From Algoriphagus pacificus (GTDB lineage Bacteria; Bacteroidota; Bacteroidia; Cytophagales; Cyclobacteriaceae), in assembly GCF_017254845.1 (NCBI RefSeq), contig NZ_JAFKCU010000001.1, forward strand, positions 455,048-519,047: a stretch of 64,000 bases of DNA. Reading direction: 5' to 3'. The notes below the pieces were generated by a model. It worked only from the letters and a program-made list of their open reading frames with translations. It ran no database searches and was not told the DNA's origin. A program made the position numbers and the translations under genes. Positions 43,341 to 51,690 of the stretch are shown in pieces; within the stretch, counting starts at the first letter, position 1, and each line of letters begins with the position of its first letter.

Positions 43341-43498
43341 GTTCAGGATTTATAATCCTGAACCTATTTCATAGGATTTTAAATCCGATTTTATGGGATT
43401 ATTAACTTTCAGGTCAGTGATTTTAAATCTCTTTTGAAGATTTAAAATCTTCAAATAAAGCTTCGGGATTACATTCCGATAATTATCGGAACCCGAAG
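43341..43498. repeat. Cluster of four inverted repeats (REP-like)
   Basis: Hairpins at 43341-43363 (10-bp stem around TAT), 43374-43386 (6-bp), 43419-43449 (12-bp stem, loop CTTTTGA) and 43461-43498 (7-bp CTTCGGG/CCCGAAG enclosing the 18-bp palindrome TTCCGATAATTATCGGAA). The spacing suggests a REP-like palindromic insertion or structured RNA. Confidence 0.6.
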
Positions 43499-43591
43499 GG
43501 CAGATTATAAATCCCGAATAGCTAAACTCGAAAAACTATTTAAACTCTTTGCGTTTTCTTTGTGGCCTTCGCGGTTAAATCCTATAACAAA

Positions 43592-43615
43592 AAAAGCCGA
43601 CTCTCGCCGGCTTTT
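43592..43615 (-). terminator. Terminator hairpin (copy 2) after the M1 peptidase gene
   Basis: It shares the same stem and loop (AAAAGCCG/CGGCTTTT, loop ACTCTCGC) as the hairpin at 41490-41513; the flanking bases are also nearly identical. Confidence 0.85.
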
Positions 43616-43634
43616 CATATATCTCTACTTATTC

Positions 43635-45965
43635 TTAATTGTTTTTTGCTCTTTTCATTGGGTTGCTACCAGTAGAAGCTCCTCTAGCAGCTCCTGAACC
43701 TTTGAACAACTCGAAACGTGTTGGCTGATATTGTCTTGGCCAGTAATTATTGGACTCGTCAATATCCGCTGTCTCTCTCAAAGGATCCAAAACGATTTGC
43801 TTCACTTCCTTTTTCTTGGCAAAAACCTTCGTCACTTCTGTTTCATTCAACCTCCAGATCTCCGCAGGGATTCTTTCGATTTCAGAAGTTCCATCAGTAT
43901 ACTGCCATTCCAAAATGATCGGCATCACCAATCCACCCACATTTTTGAAGTTGAGTTCATAGAAATTCATATTTGAATTCAACAATTCCTTCTCTTTTGG
44001 AGAAAGGCTCGCCATGAAACTCTTATAGGCTTCCTCATCAGCAGGAGTTACTGTAAATGGATTATAAGTTGTATAGAAGTCTCTAGTCTCAGGATTTGCT
44101 TCGATCACTGTCTGAGGAACATCCTTCATGTTGGCAGTTCTAGACACGTTTGTCTCATCATACTCAGCTTCTGCTTTAGCATCGGCAGCTTTCTCCGCAG
44201 GAGTTCTCTGATCCAGTTTAAACCAAGCCACATTTTCAAGCGAAATATCCACAGGCTCAGTTCCGTAGAACCAACCTCTCCAGAACCAATCCAAGTCTAC
44301 TGCAGAAGCATCTTCTAAGGTTCTGAATAAATCATCCGGAGTTGGGTGCTTAAACATCCATCTTCTCGCGTATTCTTTGAAAGCATAATCAAACAACTCA
44401 CGCCCCATCACCGTCTCTCTCAAGATATTTAAAGCAGTAGCTGGTTTTGCGTAAGCATTTGGACCGAACTGAATGATATTTTCAGAGTTGGTCATGATTG
44501 GCTCCAATGTATTTTTCTCGCTTCTCATGTAAGGAACGATCTTATGAGCTGGACCTCTTCTGGAAGGGAAATTTCTATCCCATTCCTGCTCCGCCATATA
44601 TTGCATGAATGTATTCAAACCTTCGTCCATCCAAGTCCATTGACGCTCATCAGAGTTGACAATCATCGGGAAGAAGTTGTGTCCAACTTCGTGAATAATG
44701 ACCCCGATCATTCCGTTTTTCACAGCTTCAGAATAAGTACCATCAGAATCTGGACGACCATAGTTGAAACAGATCATTGGATATTCCATACCATTGGCAG
44801 CCTCCACGGAAATCGCTGTTGGATAGGGATAATCAAAAGTATGGCTGGAGTAAGACTTGATTGTATGAGCAACAACTCGGGTAGAATACTGACCCCAAAG
44901 TGGATTTGCTTCTTTTCCATAGTAAGACATTGCCATCACATCTTTGCCGCCTTGCTTCACAGCCATCGCATCCCAAATAAACTTTCTGGAAGATGTCCAA
45001 GCAAAGTCTCTTACGTTTTCAGCCTTGAATTTCCAGGTTTTTTTGGCAGTAGCTTTTCCTTTCTCCAATTCTGTGGCTTCCTCTTGCGTTCTGATCACGA
45101 CAGGAGCATCATAGGTTTGCTTTGCTCTGTTCCAACGCTCCAATTCGGTAGAAGAAAGCACCTGACTTGGGTTTTGTAAGACTCCTGTTGCGCCAACCAT
45201 ATGATCAGCAGGCACGGTGATATTGACTTCGTAATTACCGAATACTAAGGCAAACTCTCCTCTTCCTAGGAATTGCTTGTTTTGCCATCCTTCAAAATCA
45301 GAGTAAACCGCCATTCTTGGGAACCACTCAGCCATAGTATAGAGATAGTTTCCATCTCCTTCGAAATATTCATATCCTGGACGACCAGCGATATAACCAA
45401 CTCGGTTGGTGATATTGAAAGACCACTCCACTCCGAAAGTAAATGAATCACCTGCTTTCAAAGGAGTAGGTAGATCAATTCTCATCATGGTTTGATTCAC
45501 TGTCACTGGAAGCGGATTGCCTTTGGCATCTTTTACTTCTAAAACTTTGTAACCAAAATCCTCATTCGCCCAGATGATTCCTTCAAGTGTACGAAGGGTC
45601 ATTCTGTTGCTGATAGAGCTCTCTGCTACTTTAGGAGAATTGGAATCAGCACCACGTTGGTTTTCTTCCAATTGAACCCATAGGTAGGTCAGCTGATCCG
45701 GAGAATTATTGATATAGGTGACTTTCTCAGAACCTTTGATTGACTGGTTTTCATCGTCTAATTCGACGTTGATCACATAGTTTGCCTGCTGTTGCCAGTA
45801 CATATGGCCCGGAGCTCCAGAAGCTGTTCTGTACACATTCGGTGTGCGAAGCATTGGACCTAGCTGTTCAAAGCGTTCCGCATGATTTTGCTCGGATCTA
45901 TTTTGAGCAAAAACACTCGTCATACTCAACAGAGCCATGGAAGCGATTAATCCTATTTTCTTCAT
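43635..45965 (-). CDS. M1-family zinc metallopeptidase, secreted
   Basis: A 776-residue exported peptidase (signal MKKIGLIASMALLSMTSVFA). The gluzincin zinc site HEVGHNFFP is at about residue 425, followed by the distal Glu in WTWMDEGLNTFMQY. An upstream GMEYPMICF provides the exopeptidase-type substrate loop, similar to GxMEN. The C-terminal half is a beta-rich accessory domain. It likely degrades peptides for nutrition. It has its own terminator. Confidence 0.93.
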   Translation of the reverse strand: MKKIGLIASMALLSMTSVFAQNRSEQNHAERFEQLGPMLRTPNVYRTASGAPGHMYWQQQANYVINVELDDENQSIKGSEKVTYINNSPDQLTYLWVQLEENQRGADSNSPKVAESSISNRMTLRTLEGIIWANEDFGYKVLEVKDAKGNPLPVTVNQTMMRIDLPTPLKAGDSFTFGVEWSFNITNRVGYIAGRPGYEYFEGDGNYLYTMAEWFPRMAVYSDFEGWQNKQFLGRGEFALVFGNYEVNITVPADHMVGATGVLQNPSQVLSSTELERWNRAKQTYDAPVVIRTQEEATELEKGKATAKKTWKFKAENVRDFAWTSSRKFIWDAMAVKQGGKDVMAMSYYGKEANPLWGQYSTRVVAHTIKSYSSHTFDYPYPTAISVEAANGMEYPMICFNYGRPDSDGTYSEAVKNGMIGVIIHEVGHNFFPMIVNSDERQWTWMDEGLNTFMQYMAEQEWDRNFPSRRGPAHKIVPYMRSEKNTLEPIMTNSENIIQFGPNAYAKPATALNILRETVMGRELFDYAFKEYARRWMFKHPTPDDLFRTLEDASAVDLDWFWRGWFYGTEPVDISLENVAWFKLDQRTPAEKAADAKAEAEYDETNVSRTANMKDVPQTVIEANPETRDFYTTYNPFTVTPADEEAYKSFMASLSPKEKELLNSNMNFYELNFKNVGGLVMPIILEWQYTDGTSEIERIPAEIWRLNETEVTKVFAKKKEVKQIVLDPLRETADIDESNNYWPRQYQPTRFELFKGSGAARGASTGSNPMKRAKNN

Positions 45966-45983
45966 ATTACTAAAGGTGATTTA

Positions 45984-46565
45984 TTACCAAAATTTCATTT
46001 CTAACATCAACATGAGCGCGATTCCAAATACAAATGAGGAAACGATCAACGTCCATTCTTTTCTACTCACTCCTGCCAGTCCAACCAAAATCGAAGTCAT
46101 CAGTAGGTAAATTCCTACAATCACGATTTGGCCGAGTTCCAGACCTAGATTAAATGCCAGAAGTGGTTGCCAAATTGAATTTTCCTGACCCAACAAGCTT
46201 CTTAGATAATTCGAAAATCCCAATCCATGAATGAGACCGAAGAACAAAGCAAAGATGTAATTGATCGTAACACCTTTACCAGAAGCAGGCTTTGGGCGTA
46301 AAATGGAAATAAAAGCTGTGATAGCGATAGTCACGGGAATCAAAAACTCTATCAATTCCGTATTGACTTGGATGACTCTAAATGTGGCTAAAGCCAAGGT
46401 CAATGAGTGGCCAATCGTGAAAGCAGTCACCAAAATGATGATTTTCCTCCAATCTCTTGGAATAAAAACAGCACAGAGGGCCAAAACAAATAAAATATGA
46501 TCGTATCCTTGAATGTCCAAAATATGTTGGACGCCCAAGCGAAAGTATAATTGAAAGGAACTCAT
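45984..46565 (-). CDS. HupE/UreJ-family membrane protein
   Basis: A 193-residue polytopic protein. The ATG at 46565 (MSSFQLYFRLGVQHILDIQG) is preferred over a TTG 13 codons upstream because the family start is YFRLGVQHILD. The YDHILFVLAL and FGLIHGLGFS His-containing segments are the HupE/UreJ_2 hallmark and may bind nickel. The last base pairs overlap nothing; the gene is 18 bp upstream of the M1 peptidase on the same strand, so an operon is possible. It is divergent from DUF6702. Confidence 0.92.
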   Translation of the reverse strand: MSSFQLYFRLGVQHILDIQGYDHILFVLALCAVFIPRDWRKIIILVTAFTIGHSLTLALATFRVIQVNTELIEFLIPVTIAITAFISILRPKPASGKGVTINYIFALFFGLIHGLGFSNYLRSLLGQENSIWQPLLAFNLGLELGQIVIVGIYLLMTSILVGLAGVSRKEWTLIVSSFVFGIALMLMLEMKFW

Positions 46566-46647
46566 ATAGGGTAGAACTACTTCGAAAGAAGTAAATTGCG
46601 GCAATAATACAGGATAATTCCCATAAAAGACAAAAGACTATTACCAA

Positions 46648-47139
46648 ATGCAACATCTTTATATATGCCTTATTTCTTTGGGATGGCTGGTTAGTACTCA
46701 CCCGTTTTTCATCAGTCTTACCGAGATCAGGTACAATGAAACCAGTCAAAAACTGGAAATTGCTGAGAAAATTTTCTGGGATGATCTTGAGGTCTCTTTA
46801 GAGAAATTTCATGGTACCTCCATTGATGTACTTAATCCCTCTGACAAGAAATTATTTGATGAGCAAGTCAAAGCCTATTTATTGGAACAAAATAAAATCT
46901 GGGTAGATGGTAAGGCTGTAAGCCTGAATCTGATTGGATATGAAGTAGAAGAAGAGGCTATCTGGTTTTATATAGAGTCGACTCAAACGACTTTTGATAA
47001 ATCAATCAAAGTGCAAAATTCCGTTCTGTTAGCTGAACATGATTCCCAGCAAAATATTGTCCATGTCTATGTGAATGGAAACAGCCCCAAGAGCTTACTT
47101 CTGAGAAAAGACCATGAATCAGAGCAATTGGATTTATAA
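46648..47139 (+). CDS. DUF6702 family protein
   Basis: A 163-residue exported protein with a short hydrophobic N-terminus (MQHLYICLISLGWLVSTHPF). The SLTEIRYNETSQKLEIAEKI opening, WDDLE, and IKVQNSVLLAEHDSQQNIVHVYV match the DUF6702 pattern, often encoded by Bacteroidota next to HupE and M1 peptidase genes. Function unknown. Confidence 0.85.
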   Translation: MQHLYICLISLGWLVSTHPFFISLTEIRYNETSQKLEIAEKIFWDDLEVSLEKFHGTSIDVLNPSDKKLFDEQVKAYLLEQNKIWVDGKAVSLNLIGYEVEEEAIWFYIESTQTTFDKSIKVQNSVLLAEHDSQQNIVHVYVNGNSPKSLLLRKDHESEQLDL

Positions 47140-47208
47140 AGACCTTTTTAGGAATAATAATTTTAAAATTTCTTCGTCATTGAATCAATCGACCAATGAC
47201 AATTCCCC

Positions 47209-47886
47209 TTGATTAGAGTATCCTTTACCGCTTTATTTCTTTGCATTCCTTCTTTCCTCTTTGCCCAAAATTGGTCGGAGAAAGATTACCAAAAATATTC
47301 CCTCGAAGCATTTTTTAAGCTTGAGGCGATATACAAGCCTATAGATTTCAAAAATATAGATAGGCCACTTTTAAACGCAGCAATCTTTTATGTCACTAAT
47401 GAAATGCGGGCGAAAAGGAGATTGCCACTTTTAAAGCATTTGCCGGCAGCAGAAAAAGTCGCCAAGGATCATGCTGACGATATGGTCAATTATAATTTTT
47501 ATTCCCATTACAGTAAAGTCCCGGGAAAGAAGCTGCTCACTGACCGCCTAAAAATAGAGGGGCTGGATCCCTATTGTTACGCTGAAAACATCAGTTCAAG
47601 CAATGGCCTCCAATACGAATACGGAAGAAAGGTCAATCCTCCGGGACCTAGTGGCGTTTTCACATATGTAAGCCGATCAAAGAGAGAAGAGATTGTTCCA
47701 CATACCTATATTTCCTTTGCCAGGTCTGTTTTGATTTTATGGATGAATTCCAGAGGGCATAAGAATAACATTATCAGTACTTGCTATCAATATATGGGCT
47801 GTGCGGCTGCATATTATGGTGACGATACTTTTTACGATATGCCAAATTTCATAAGCGTACAGTGTTTCAGTAGCGAACATAAGTGA
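47209..47886 (+). CDS. CAP/SCP-domain secreted protein (TTG start)
   Basis: A 225-residue protein with a signal peptide MIRVSFTALFLCIPSFLFAQ read from a TTG at 47209; the nearby ATG at 47196 is out of frame. The CAP domain has EMRAKRRLPLLKHLPAAEKV, ADDMVNYNFYSHYS, and NPPGPSGVFTYVSRSKREE, with the His/Glu pocket, and a C-terminal cysteine-bearing YMGCAAAYYGDDTF. Family roles are extracellular and diverse. A hairpin terminator is 200 bp downstream. Confidence 0.85.
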   Translation: MIRVSFTALFLCIPSFLFAQNWSEKDYQKYSLEAFFKLEAIYKPIDFKNIDRPLLNAAIFYVTNEMRAKRRLPLLKHLPAAEKVAKDHADDMVNYNFYSHYSKVPGKKLLTDRLKIEGLDPYCYAENISSSNGLQYEYGRKVNPPGPSGVFTYVSRSKREEIVPHTYISFARSVLILWMNSRGHKNNIISTCYQYMGCAAAYYGDDTFYDMPNFISVQCFSSEHK

Positions 47887-48220
47887 TTATACTTCCCAAT
47901 TTACGCTAATCCATGATTTAAACCGATGAGAATTCGGATTCACCTAAAATCATAAAGATTCCAAATATTATAACCTTCCTCCCCTATTTCAGTATTTAAA
48001 AATGCAATGACTCAGTTTTGTCTTGCAGCTCATACGGAGAGTAAGGCTTTTCTCAGTTTAGTTGATACCTTTCGTCATTGTATATAGAGGCTCCAGTGAA
48101 AAGGAGCCTCTTTTTTTATACATTCACCTCCCTCTTCTTTTGGAATTTGGCCCAAGTGAAGTTTTAGGAACTAGGTTAAAGATACTGTCATCTAAAACAT
48201 AACTGAAGGAGCCAAGCTGC
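47887..48220. other. Intergenic region with a terminator, possibly a small RNA
   Basis: No ORF is seen in this 334-bp stretch. A strong terminator at 48086 follows about 90 bases of moderately structured sequence, which could be a short RNA or just the leader of the CAP transcript end. Confidence 0.4.
48086..48117 (+). terminator. Intrinsic terminator
   Basis: A 9-bp stem AGAGGCTCC/GGAGCCTCT with loop AGTGAAAA and a seven-T tail. Confidence 0.85.
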
Positions 48221-48415
48221 TCACTTTCCTTTCATCATATTCTTTAGGAAGGCCTGTTCAATCTCAAGTCTGTAAAAGAGCTCTTTCAACTTCGCCAATT
48301 CACCTTTCAACTGCCGGGTATCATCAATCAACAGTTTGAGGAAATAGGCAATCACCGAAAGCAATAACATGGTCACTGCTCCCGCCAAGGTTAAGAGTAG
48401 CTCTGCTCCAGACAT
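48221..48415 (-). CDS. Small membrane protein with coiled coil
   Basis: A 64-residue protein from the ATG at 48415: MSGAELLLTLAGAVTMLLLS then a second hydrophobic run and a charged helical coiled coil (KLLIDDTRQLKGELAKLKEL). It is transcribed after the DUF5675-like gene and overlaps its 3' end by 25 bases, so it probably belongs to the same unit. Function unknown. Confidence 0.65.
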   Translation of the reverse strand: MSGAELLLTLAGAVTMLLLSVIAYFLKLLIDDTRQLKGELAKLKELFYRLEIEQAFLKNMMKGK

Positions 48416-48876
48416 GATTCCAGTTGATAAGGGATTCCTAAAGAAACGATCTGCAACTCTACGACTTCTCCCCTTTCCCATACCCTCTCCAGCCTTTCCA
48501 TCAGTTTGAGATGTGCTAGTTTGGTGAATAGCGGGGTACCGTCGGCCCTGTATGAAGTGACTGGATAGATGGAATAGGATTCAAGCTTTCCATCTCTTTC
48601 CTTAATCTCACCTTTCGGTCTGTGGGGACCTGCCTTCCCGGCTGGCAGGCAAAGACCAAGGCTTCGGATTTTTCCCTTTTCCCCAATTCCGATCTCCCAG
48701 CCTTTTTCCTCTGAGTGAATCGGTTCCAGTTCATAGACACCTTCATTCAGACAGGTGAATTTGGTACCAAAGCAAGCCTTGGGAGGTTCCCGGGTAAAGC
48801 AGAGTTGCTGCTTTCCCAGAAACAATCTCCCAAGGGTAATCCCTGCCCAGTACTTTCTACATAGTACCAGTCTCAT
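48391..48876 (-). CDS. DUF5675-like protein with an apparent palindromic insertion
   Basis: A 161-residue protein matching DUF5675 at its N-terminus (LCRKYWAGITLGRLFLGKQQ and FTCLNEGVYELEP). The central LGLCLPAGKAGPHRP segment coincides with a DNA palindrome (48617-48657) related to intergenic palindromes elsewhere in the window, so it looks like an in-frame element insertion. The remainder (DGTPLFTKLAHLKLMERL) is consistent with the family C-terminus. Its ATG lies two bases past the DUF6266 stop, so coupling is likely. Function unknown. Confidence 0.55.
   Translation of the reverse strand: MRLVLCRKYWAGITLGRLFLGKQQLCFTREPPKACFGTKFTCLNEGVYELEPIHSEEKGWEIGIGEKGKIRSLGLCLPAGKAGPHRPKGEIKERDGKLESYSIYPVTSYRADGTPLFTKLAHLKLMERLERVWERGEVVELQIVSLGIPYQLESCLEQSYS
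48617..48657. repeat. Palindromic element inside the DUF5675-like gene
   Basis: The 41-bp sequence starts GGTCTGTGGGGACC and ends GGCAGGCAAAGACC. It is similar to the intergenic palindrome at 58455-58494. Its inserted reading frame gives LCLPAGKAGPHR. Confidence 0.65.
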
Positions 48877-48877
48877 C

Positions 48878-49624
48878 TTAGACTTGTTCTACTCCGATAA
48901 TCTTGGCAGCATTGTGGGCTCCATTGTTAATGGAATACTCACTACCATTTACCATTTGAACGAATTCCACGCTTAGTGCAAAGGCTCTGTGAGTTCCGGA
49001 AAGCGGTGCCTTCGCAACAGAAAGACTGATCGGAAGAATGGGATCAATCACCGGTAAAAGATCTGAACTCATAGTTTGGACTGTTCGTCCGGTAGTTTCA
49101 AAGTCCAGTCCTATCCCTGTGGCGATAATCCGGAGATGTGTGGCTCCCTTTGGAACTGCCACAAAATCCTGTGGAATAAAGGCTGGAATACTTGCATCCC
49201 AGGATGTCGGCGAATCTGCATAGGTGATTTCAAGAAAGAGTGTGCTCCCTAAAGAACTGGCGGCATTCAGCTCCAGGTCTTTCAACAAATTCCAATCTCC
49301 AGCTCTCACCATTCGCTCCCCACGGTTATTTACTAAATCAGACTTCAGGACTTTCATCATTACCTGGGTAATCCTAAGAGCCAATCTACTATCACCGATT
49401 TTGGCAATGACCGGTCTAAGTGCATCCCTGAATAACTTTGCCGAGCTGGCGTTGTCAGCAAATTCTTTCAGATTTTCCCGAGTACGTGCAAATCGCGCAT
49501 CGTTCATGATCCTGCTTTTGCTTACCCCTCCTTTTTCCCGGGCCAAATACCCGTCTTTCGTTTTGTAGAATGAAAGCCTTCCTACTTTTCCGTTGAGTGT
49601 AATTACTCCTGCTTGTTTTGCCAT
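48878..49624 (-). CDS. DUF6266 family protein (copy 1)
   Basis: A 248-residue protein, MAKQAGVITLNGKVGRLSFY then REKGGVSKSRIMND, matching the DUF6266 N-terminal pattern (Gly-x-Gly, aromatic FY, Arg-Lys-x-Gly). The rest is beta-rich and the role is unknown; the family is Bacteroidota-restricted. There is no signal peptide. It is followed within two bases by the DUF5675-like gene. A second member lies at 50598-51242, separated by non-coding repeats. Confidence 0.85.
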   Translation of the reverse strand: MAKQAGVITLNGKVGRLSFYKTKDGYLAREKGGVSKSRIMNDARFARTRENLKEFADNASSAKLFRDALRPVIAKIGDSRLALRITQVMMKVLKSDLVNNRGERMVRAGDWNLLKDLELNAASSLGSTLFLEITYADSPTSWDASIPAFIPQDFVAVPKGATHLRIIATGIGLDFETTGRTVQTMSSDLLPVIDPILPISLSVAKAPLSGTHRAFALSVEFVQMVNGSEYSINNGAHNAAKIIGVEQV

Positions 49625-49867
49625 TTTTAAATGGGTTTTAGGTTAAACATGCAGGAAAATTCATTTTTATAGAACTGGTTATCAATTGACTATGCGGATC
49701 TTGCGGATGTAGCGGATGCCACTATAATGTGGAAGAAAATCTTGAACTGGAAATATGAAATAAGGTAAAAGTCAGAAAGCTGGAAAGACGGGAGAAAGTG
49801 ATCAGTCGCAGGGAGCAGGTAAGTCAGAAGGCAAAATATGAAAGCTAAAAACAAAGCGTCTAATCAA

Positions 49868-50065
49868 TTTAGAAATCAAATGATCCAAGGTACGCTAGGG
49901 GAACTGACCCCGGAGGGGTCAAATATCAATAGCCCCGCCACGGCGGGCAGGCCAGGGTTTCGCCACTATAGCTATCGGGCCCTGAGTTTGAAGTAATAGT
50001 ATTTCACCAGCGCTGGCTCGGAATTGTCAATAGGAGACGGATCGATTTGCCAGCAAGATGAAAAC
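49868..50065 (+). repeat. Structured non-coding repeat, copy A
   Basis: It runs from a TTTAGAAATCAAATGATCC start to the CCAGCAAGATGAAAAC end. Conserved blocks include CTGACCCCGGAGGGGTCAAA, AGCCCCGCCACGGCGGGC and CCAGCGCTGG. Copy D shares its start and CCGCCACGG middle. Confidence 0.85.
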
Positions 50066-50213
50066 TTTAATATAAGATTTATGATTTAGGGGCTAGAAAG
50101 AGCAATTGTATTGTAACTACGGCACTTTAGATTTCGAGATTGACTCGAAGGTTACCAAGCTGGCGTGCCTATGGCACTCAAAGAGATTTGAGATATAGGA
50201 TATATGATTTAAA

Positions 50214-50268
50214 ATTTGAATTCTGGACAAAATGAATCCTCTAAGATACGCGAGTGAGGACACTCGCT
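50214..50268 (+). repeat. 55-bp module preceding copy B
   Basis: Identical to 58172-58226. It contains the hairpin GCGAGTGAGGACACTCGC (7-bp stem). Confidence 0.9.
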
Positions 50269-50283
50269 TGAGCAATGGCTAAT

Positions 50284-50440
50284 GGTCCAATTGACGCTTG
50301 GTGGTCCGACCCCGGAGGGGGCAAATATTAAAAGCCCCGCCACGGCGGGCAAGCCTGGGTATAAAGGGTCGGTATTTTGATCAGTGCTGGATCGAGAATA
50401 TTAATAAGAGACTGAAAGATTTTACCAGCAGGATGGAAAC
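50284..50440 (+). repeat. Structured non-coding repeat, copy B
   Basis: It starts GGTCCAATTGACGCTTGG, has the GACCCCGGAGGGGGCAAA and AGCCCCGCCACGGCGGGC hairpins, and ends CCAGCAGGATGGAAAC. It is more divergent from A than D is. Confidence 0.85.
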
Positions 50441-50597
50441 AAAAAGATATAATATTGGAGATATATAAATTAGAGTTAGGATTTTGGAAAGGTCAGAAAT
50501 CTAAAGTGAGAGCTGACATCGCAATGACCGAAGAGAGAAGCTTGAAGTGGATCCAATTCTCCCTAGAAGATAATTTTTGGATAGGACTAACCTTTCC

Positions 50598-51242
50598 TTA
50601 GATTCTCCCCAAGCAAACCGAATCCGAAAAATCCCGGACATAACCGTTTTGGGAGTAAAAAGAAACATAGATATAAACTTCCCCCAGCTCAGGCTCTGCC
50701 CAGGGTAGTTCCACCAGCTGATTTCCTGATTTTCTATAATTCCCTTCGTATATAGTATGTACTTTTTTAGCTTCTACAGCATAGCAGATTAGAAACAGTC
50801 TATCTTCTTCCCTACCTGAACCTTGCCAAGCATCGGGGGTCCACTTTACTTCTATTTGAAAAGGGGAAATTCTTTCTGCTAAAGCACCATCCGGACTAGC
50901 CAGCCATCCTTTGGTCACTTTGACTTTTTCAGGATGAAGAACTGGCATTTTATTCTCATTGATAATGGCATTTTTGATTACCCAACTTAAAGTCCTGTTT
51001 GCACCGGATTCAAAACCGTTCTTTCTTTTCTTCAATGTAAAATTCAAAGCCTCTCTCAGAGGAGTCACGAACTTCTGTCCTATTTTAAAAGCCTCTTGCT
51101 GATAAAGCTGCCGCTCACTTGCAGGTTTCTTTCTTGGCCCTGGCTTTTGCCTGACAACAGTTTTCCCGTTCAGCTGGTAAAAGACCAAATTCCCCATGGA
51201 TCCTCTGATTGCTCCAAACAAGTTGTTTTGAATAATTCCCAT
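50598..51242 (-). CDS. DUF6266 family protein (copy 2)
   Basis: A 214-residue relative of copy 1: MGIIQNNLFGAIRGSMGNLV, FYQLNGKTVVRQKPGPRKKP, sharing the Gly-x-Gly/FY/Arg-Lys pattern, with a different C-terminal half ending VCLGRI. No export signal. It is in the accessory segment that is bracketed by repeats. Function unknown. Confidence 0.85.
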   Translation of the reverse strand: MGIIQNNLFGAIRGSMGNLVFYQLNGKTVVRQKPGPRKKPASERQLYQQEAFKIGQKFVTPLREALNFTLKKRKNGFESGANRTLSWVIKNAIINENKMPVLHPEKVKVTKGWLASPDGALAERISPFQIEVKWTPDAWQGSGREEDRLFLICYAVEAKKVHTIYEGNYRKSGNQLVELPWAEPELGEVYIYVSFYSQNGYVRDFSDSVCLGRI

Positions 51243-51495
51243 AACATAAAATTTTAATACCTGTGATTTAATAAATAGATGATTGTAAAAAACCAGAGAT
51301 TACATCTCCCTCTCTGACTTTACTTTTGGATCACTTTTCTTCTGGGTTTATCTGCTTCTGATAAGAGAAATGCAGAATCAAAGTGGGAGAAGACTGGGAG
51401 GAACCCTATTCAAATACTAGCTCAGTATTACCTACCCTATTTTTTTGATCTTAGTATTTTAACCTATCCAGAATCGGGTTCCGTATTCCACTACT

Positions 51496-51690
51496 TTAAT
51501 ACATGTACTTTTGGATCTGCTCCTCCGTGATTCCGGAAAATTCAGCAAACTCCCGGACAGTGATAAACTGATGGATTTCTTTGCCGTGAAACTCACGAAT
51601 CTTGTGTATCATGGCTTGTGCATAACGCTCACTTCTCCCAGTGATCATCATTATGTCTTTTGGGTAAATAATACATCTCTTGGTTAGCAT
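51496..51690 (-). CDS. Small helix-turn-helix-like protein (copy 1)
   Basis: A 64-residue basic protein: MLTKRCIIYPKDIMMITGRS, then ERYAQAMIHKIREFHGKE and FITVREFAEFSGITEEQI. The segments resemble an excisionase-type or plasmid-type winged helix. A paralog at 56881-57096 shares IIY..DIM..TGRS, KA/IREFHGK and TVKEFADF. Together they bracket the LanB/kinase block. Likely DNA-binding; target unknown. Confidence 0.75.
   Translation of the reverse strand: MLTKRCIIYPKDIMMITGRSERYAQAMIHKIREFHGKEIHQFITVREFAEFSGITEEQIQKYMY

Larger units (their letters stand above)
43218..43634. other. Gene-free region with a cluster of hairpins
   Basis: A 417-bp region holding four palindromes between 43341 and 43498 (described among the repeats) and, nearer the peptidase gene, a GC-rich CTTTGCGTTTTCTTTGTGGC segment and a terminator. 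No ORF is seen. Confidence 0.6.
49625..50597. other. Repeat-rich gene-free spacer between the two DUF6266 genes
   Basis: This 970-bp region has no ORF that I trust. It contains two copies of the structured repeat (A and B below), the 55-bp shared module and A/T-rich filler. Confidence 0.7.

Noticed and set aside
44544-45179. Plus-strand open frame of 211 residues
   Set aside because: It lies opposite the M1 peptidase, which has intact catalytic motifs and a signal peptide; the open frame is a shadow and has no recognisable domain.
47887-48220. 6S-like or other known small RNA
   Set aside because: There is a terminator but no conserved structure I can recognise; it may be just the 3' region of the CAP transcript.
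49868-50440. Hammerhead-type ribozyme in the CTGACC...AAAC repeat
   Set aside because: The CUGANGA and GAAA core pieces are not both present in the right order, so the similarity is superficial.
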